Shown here piece after piece: positions 6,872-7,827 of a stretch of DNA of 7,827 nt (its first letter is position 1; each line of letters begins with the position of its first letter). Made by a program: the position numbers and the translations under genes. The DNA is taken from contig JASHXM010000003.1 in the NCBI GenBank assembly GCA_030043545.1, positions 1 through 7,827 of the forward strand. The letters run 5' to 3'. The notes beneath the pieces are model-generated. The model made no database searches, was not told the origin of the DNA, and worked only from the letters and a program-made list of their open reading frames with translations. The stretch is from Thermoplasmata archaeon (GTDB lineage Archaea > Thermoplasmatota > Thermoplasmata > Lutacidiplasmatales > UBA184).

Positions 6872-6963
6872 GGATTTGAACCATGGATCTACGGGTTATG
6901 AGCCCGTCGGGATTTCAGGACGAACGGGAGCCCCGTTCGCTTTCCTGACTACCCTACCCCGCT
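6861..6963 (-). tRNA. Initiator tRNA-Met (CAU) with D-loop intron
   Basis: Read on the minus strand, this folds as a complete tRNA. The acceptor is AGCGGGG/CCCCGCT (7 bp, all Watson-Crick), with T8 and A9, a GGG/CCC D-stem, anticodon stem ACGGG/CCCGT with loop CTCATAA (anticodon CAT), a 5-base variable loop, and T-arm CATGG-TTCAAAT-CCATG; the discriminator is A73. Initiator identity rests on the A1-U72 pair and the three G-C pairs at the base of the anticodon stem (29-31/39-41). CCA is not encoded. The gene is 103 bases long, and removing a 28-base insert in the D-loop leaves a normal 75-nt tRNA with D-loop AGTCAGGAAA. No intron is present at the usual site after position 37. A TATA box ends about 24 bases upstream of the first base. 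Confidence 0.95.
6914..6941 (-). other. tRNA intron in the D-loop with bulge-helix-bulge-like exon/intron junction
   Basis: Within the tRNA gene a 9-bp hairpin (GCGAACGGG/CCCGTTCGT, GCT loop) interrupts the D-loop. It is flanked by a 4-bp helix pairing exon CAGG (6947-6944) with intron CCTG (6919-6916). An AAA bulge lies on each strand (6943-6941 and 6915-6913), in the arrangement cut by archaeal splicing endonuclease. Cutting after the second base of each bulge gives this 28-base intron. Because both junctions read AAA, a one-base shift gives the same mature tRNA. The outer helix is weak apart from the GGG/CCC D-stem. Confidence 0.8.
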
Positions 6964-6985
6964 GCGGCCCGCGGTAGGAGGGCTC

Positions 6986-6995
6986 GGTATATGAA
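6986..6995 (-). promoter_or_regulatory. TATA box of initiator tRNA gene
   Basis: On the minus strand the element reads TTCATATACC, the clearest TATA sequence in the 82-base gap between the transporter stop and the tRNA. Its centre is about 27 bases before tRNA position 1, so transcription should begin at or within a base or two of the mature 5' end. The rest of the gap holds nothing else I can identify. Confidence 0.65.
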
Positions 6996-7045
6996 CACTA
7001 CAACGCGCGCGCCGGCCGAGGGCGAACGTCGAGGCGACGGAGCCG

Positions 7046-7827
7046 TTAGAACGGGACGCGAAGGGCGATCCAGGCGAGCGCGAAGCCCGCCGCAGCCCCC
7101 GACACCGGTCCGATCCCCCAGCCGGTGAGCACCGCACGGATCGGACGGCCGAGCGCCGTCCGTTCCCGCCGCGCGAGCCCCGTCCCGATCATCGCGCCGA
7201 CGAGCGCCTGGTTCATCGACGTGAAGTAGCCGAACCCGACGGAGACCAGGATGACGGTCGCCTGCGCCAGCTGCGCCGAGATCGCCATCCGGGCGTCGAG
7301 CTTCACGAGGTCGAACGCGACGGTCTTGAGCAGCGGCCGTCCCCACGTGAGGACCCCGACGGCCAGCCCAATCCCGCCGACGACCGCCGCGGCCAGCAAG
7401 CCGAACAGTCCGGTCATCACCAGCGCCCCGGACGCATTCGCCACGTCGTTCGCGCCCATCGCGAACGATGCGCCCGCGCCGACCGCCACGAGCGCGACCG
7501 TGGCCCACCGGCCGGGCCCCCCGGAAGACGGGGCTGCCACGGGTCGACGACGGTCGGCGAGCCGGACGATCGCGAACGCGAGCGCGCAGGCGGCGAACGG
7601 CGCCGTCGCCCAGACGACGACCAGTACCCCGATCGTGCGCCAGTCGACCGGGACGCCGGCCGCGACACCGGCGCCGACGGCCGAGAAGACGAGGATCTGG
7701 ATCGTCGACGTCGGGATCGTCACGAAGTTGTAGACGCTGGTGACGAGCAAGGCGCCGGCGACGATGGCGAGCGCCAGGCCGAGCGCGACCCGGGGCGTCG
7801 AGAGGATCCCGTGGCCGACGGTCTGTT
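7046..7827 (-). CDS. PiT-family inorganic anion (phosphate) transporter, C-terminal part (5' truncated by window edge)
   Basis: This is the last 259 residues of a multi-spanning membrane transporter of the PiT/PF01384 type, which couples phosphate (in relatives, sulfate) uptake to a cation gradient. The frame is open to the window edge, so the TTG at 7750 is internal. Counting from the first full codon at 7825, residues 29-58 resemble the end of the first family repeat (IPTSTIQILVFSAVGAG, where PVSTTH-type sequence is common). A basic cytosolic loop (90-105) follows, then the family signature GANDVANA (124-131) starts the second repeat. That repeat ends in TSMNQALVGAMIG, again without the usual STTH. 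Several Ala/Val/Gly-rich hydrophobic segments fit membrane helices. The first GAND repeat lies outside the window. Substrate is unproven; phosphate is the default for the family. No accessory regulator (PhoU-like) gene is visible. Confidence 0.88.
   Translation of the reverse strand, partial: QTVGHGILSTPRVALGLALAIVAGALLVTSVYNFVTIPTSTIQILVFSAVGAGVAAGVPVDWRTIGVLVVVWATAPFAACALAFAIVRLADRRRPVAAPSSGGPGRWATVALVAVGAGASFAMGANDVANASGALVMTGLFGLLAAAVVGGIGLAVGVLTWGRPLLKTVAFDLVKLDARMAISAQLAQATVILVSVGFGYFTSMNQALVGAMIGTGLARRERTALGRPIRAVLTGWGIGPVSGAAAGFALAWIALRVPF

Noticed and set aside
5636..6901. Plus-strand frame running from the zinc-ribbon gene through the HAD gene
   Set aside because: It is out of frame with the former, antisense to the latter, and ends in the tRNA; it is a compositional shadow.
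6861..6963. tRNA as an integration (att) site for a mobile element
   Set aside because: I see no integrase gene, no second copy of the tRNA 3' end, and no foreign-looking block in the window.
6861..6963. Elongator tRNA-Met or tRNA-Ile2 with the CAT anticodon
   Set aside because: A1-U72 and three G-C pairs at the base of the anticodon stem are initiator features; the alternative acceptor register starting at 6962 would lose T8 and the A73 discriminator.

Overview
The window comes from a GC-rich archaeon. The archaeal calls are the PAN proteasome ATPase, ribosomal protein L10e/uL16, archaeal-type pantoate kinase, a SelB-like EF-Tu paralogue, an initiator tRNA with an A1-U72 pair and a splice-able intron, and TATA-type promoters placed for leaderless mRNAs. 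A lineage within Euryarchaeota/Thermoplasmatota would fit, but that is inference; the window has no phylogenetic marker I can resolve further by eye. Coding density is very high and no stretch above about 110 bases lacks a feature.

Layout. 1-2162 (+): the 3' part of clpB followed within a few bases by a degenerate EF-Tu/SelB-like gene. 2180-3388 (-): pan, convergent with that pair across a 17-base gap. 3389-3483: a short divergent promoter region with one palindromic TATA box. 3484-4383 (+): pantoate kinase. 4441-4947 (+): rpl10e. 4928-5392 (-): a UspA-type stress protein whose end overlaps rpl10e. 5393-5498: a second divergent promoter region. 5499-6047 (+): a zinc-ribbon protein with a Pro/Ala-rich tail. 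6044-6871 (-): a HAD-superfamily hydrolase. 6861-6963 (-): initiator tRNA-Met with a predicted 28-nt intron in the D-loop. 7046 to the right edge (-): the C-terminal part of a PiT-family anion transporter.

Functionally the left third is a proteostasis neighbourhood: ClpB disaggregase and PAN unfoldase are next to each other. The middle holds an early step of archaeal CoA synthesis and a ribosomal protein. The right third is a mix of stress, nucleic-acid-binding, hydrolase, tRNA and transport genes with no obvious shared pathway. I did not find a defence system, mobile element or CRISPR array. The most notable points are the D-loop intron in the initiator tRNA, the HAD start codon lying inside that tRNA, unusual residues in PAN (Cys in pore loop 1, Phe in the C-terminal docking motif), and a G-domain without GTPase motifs in a gene coupled to clpB.
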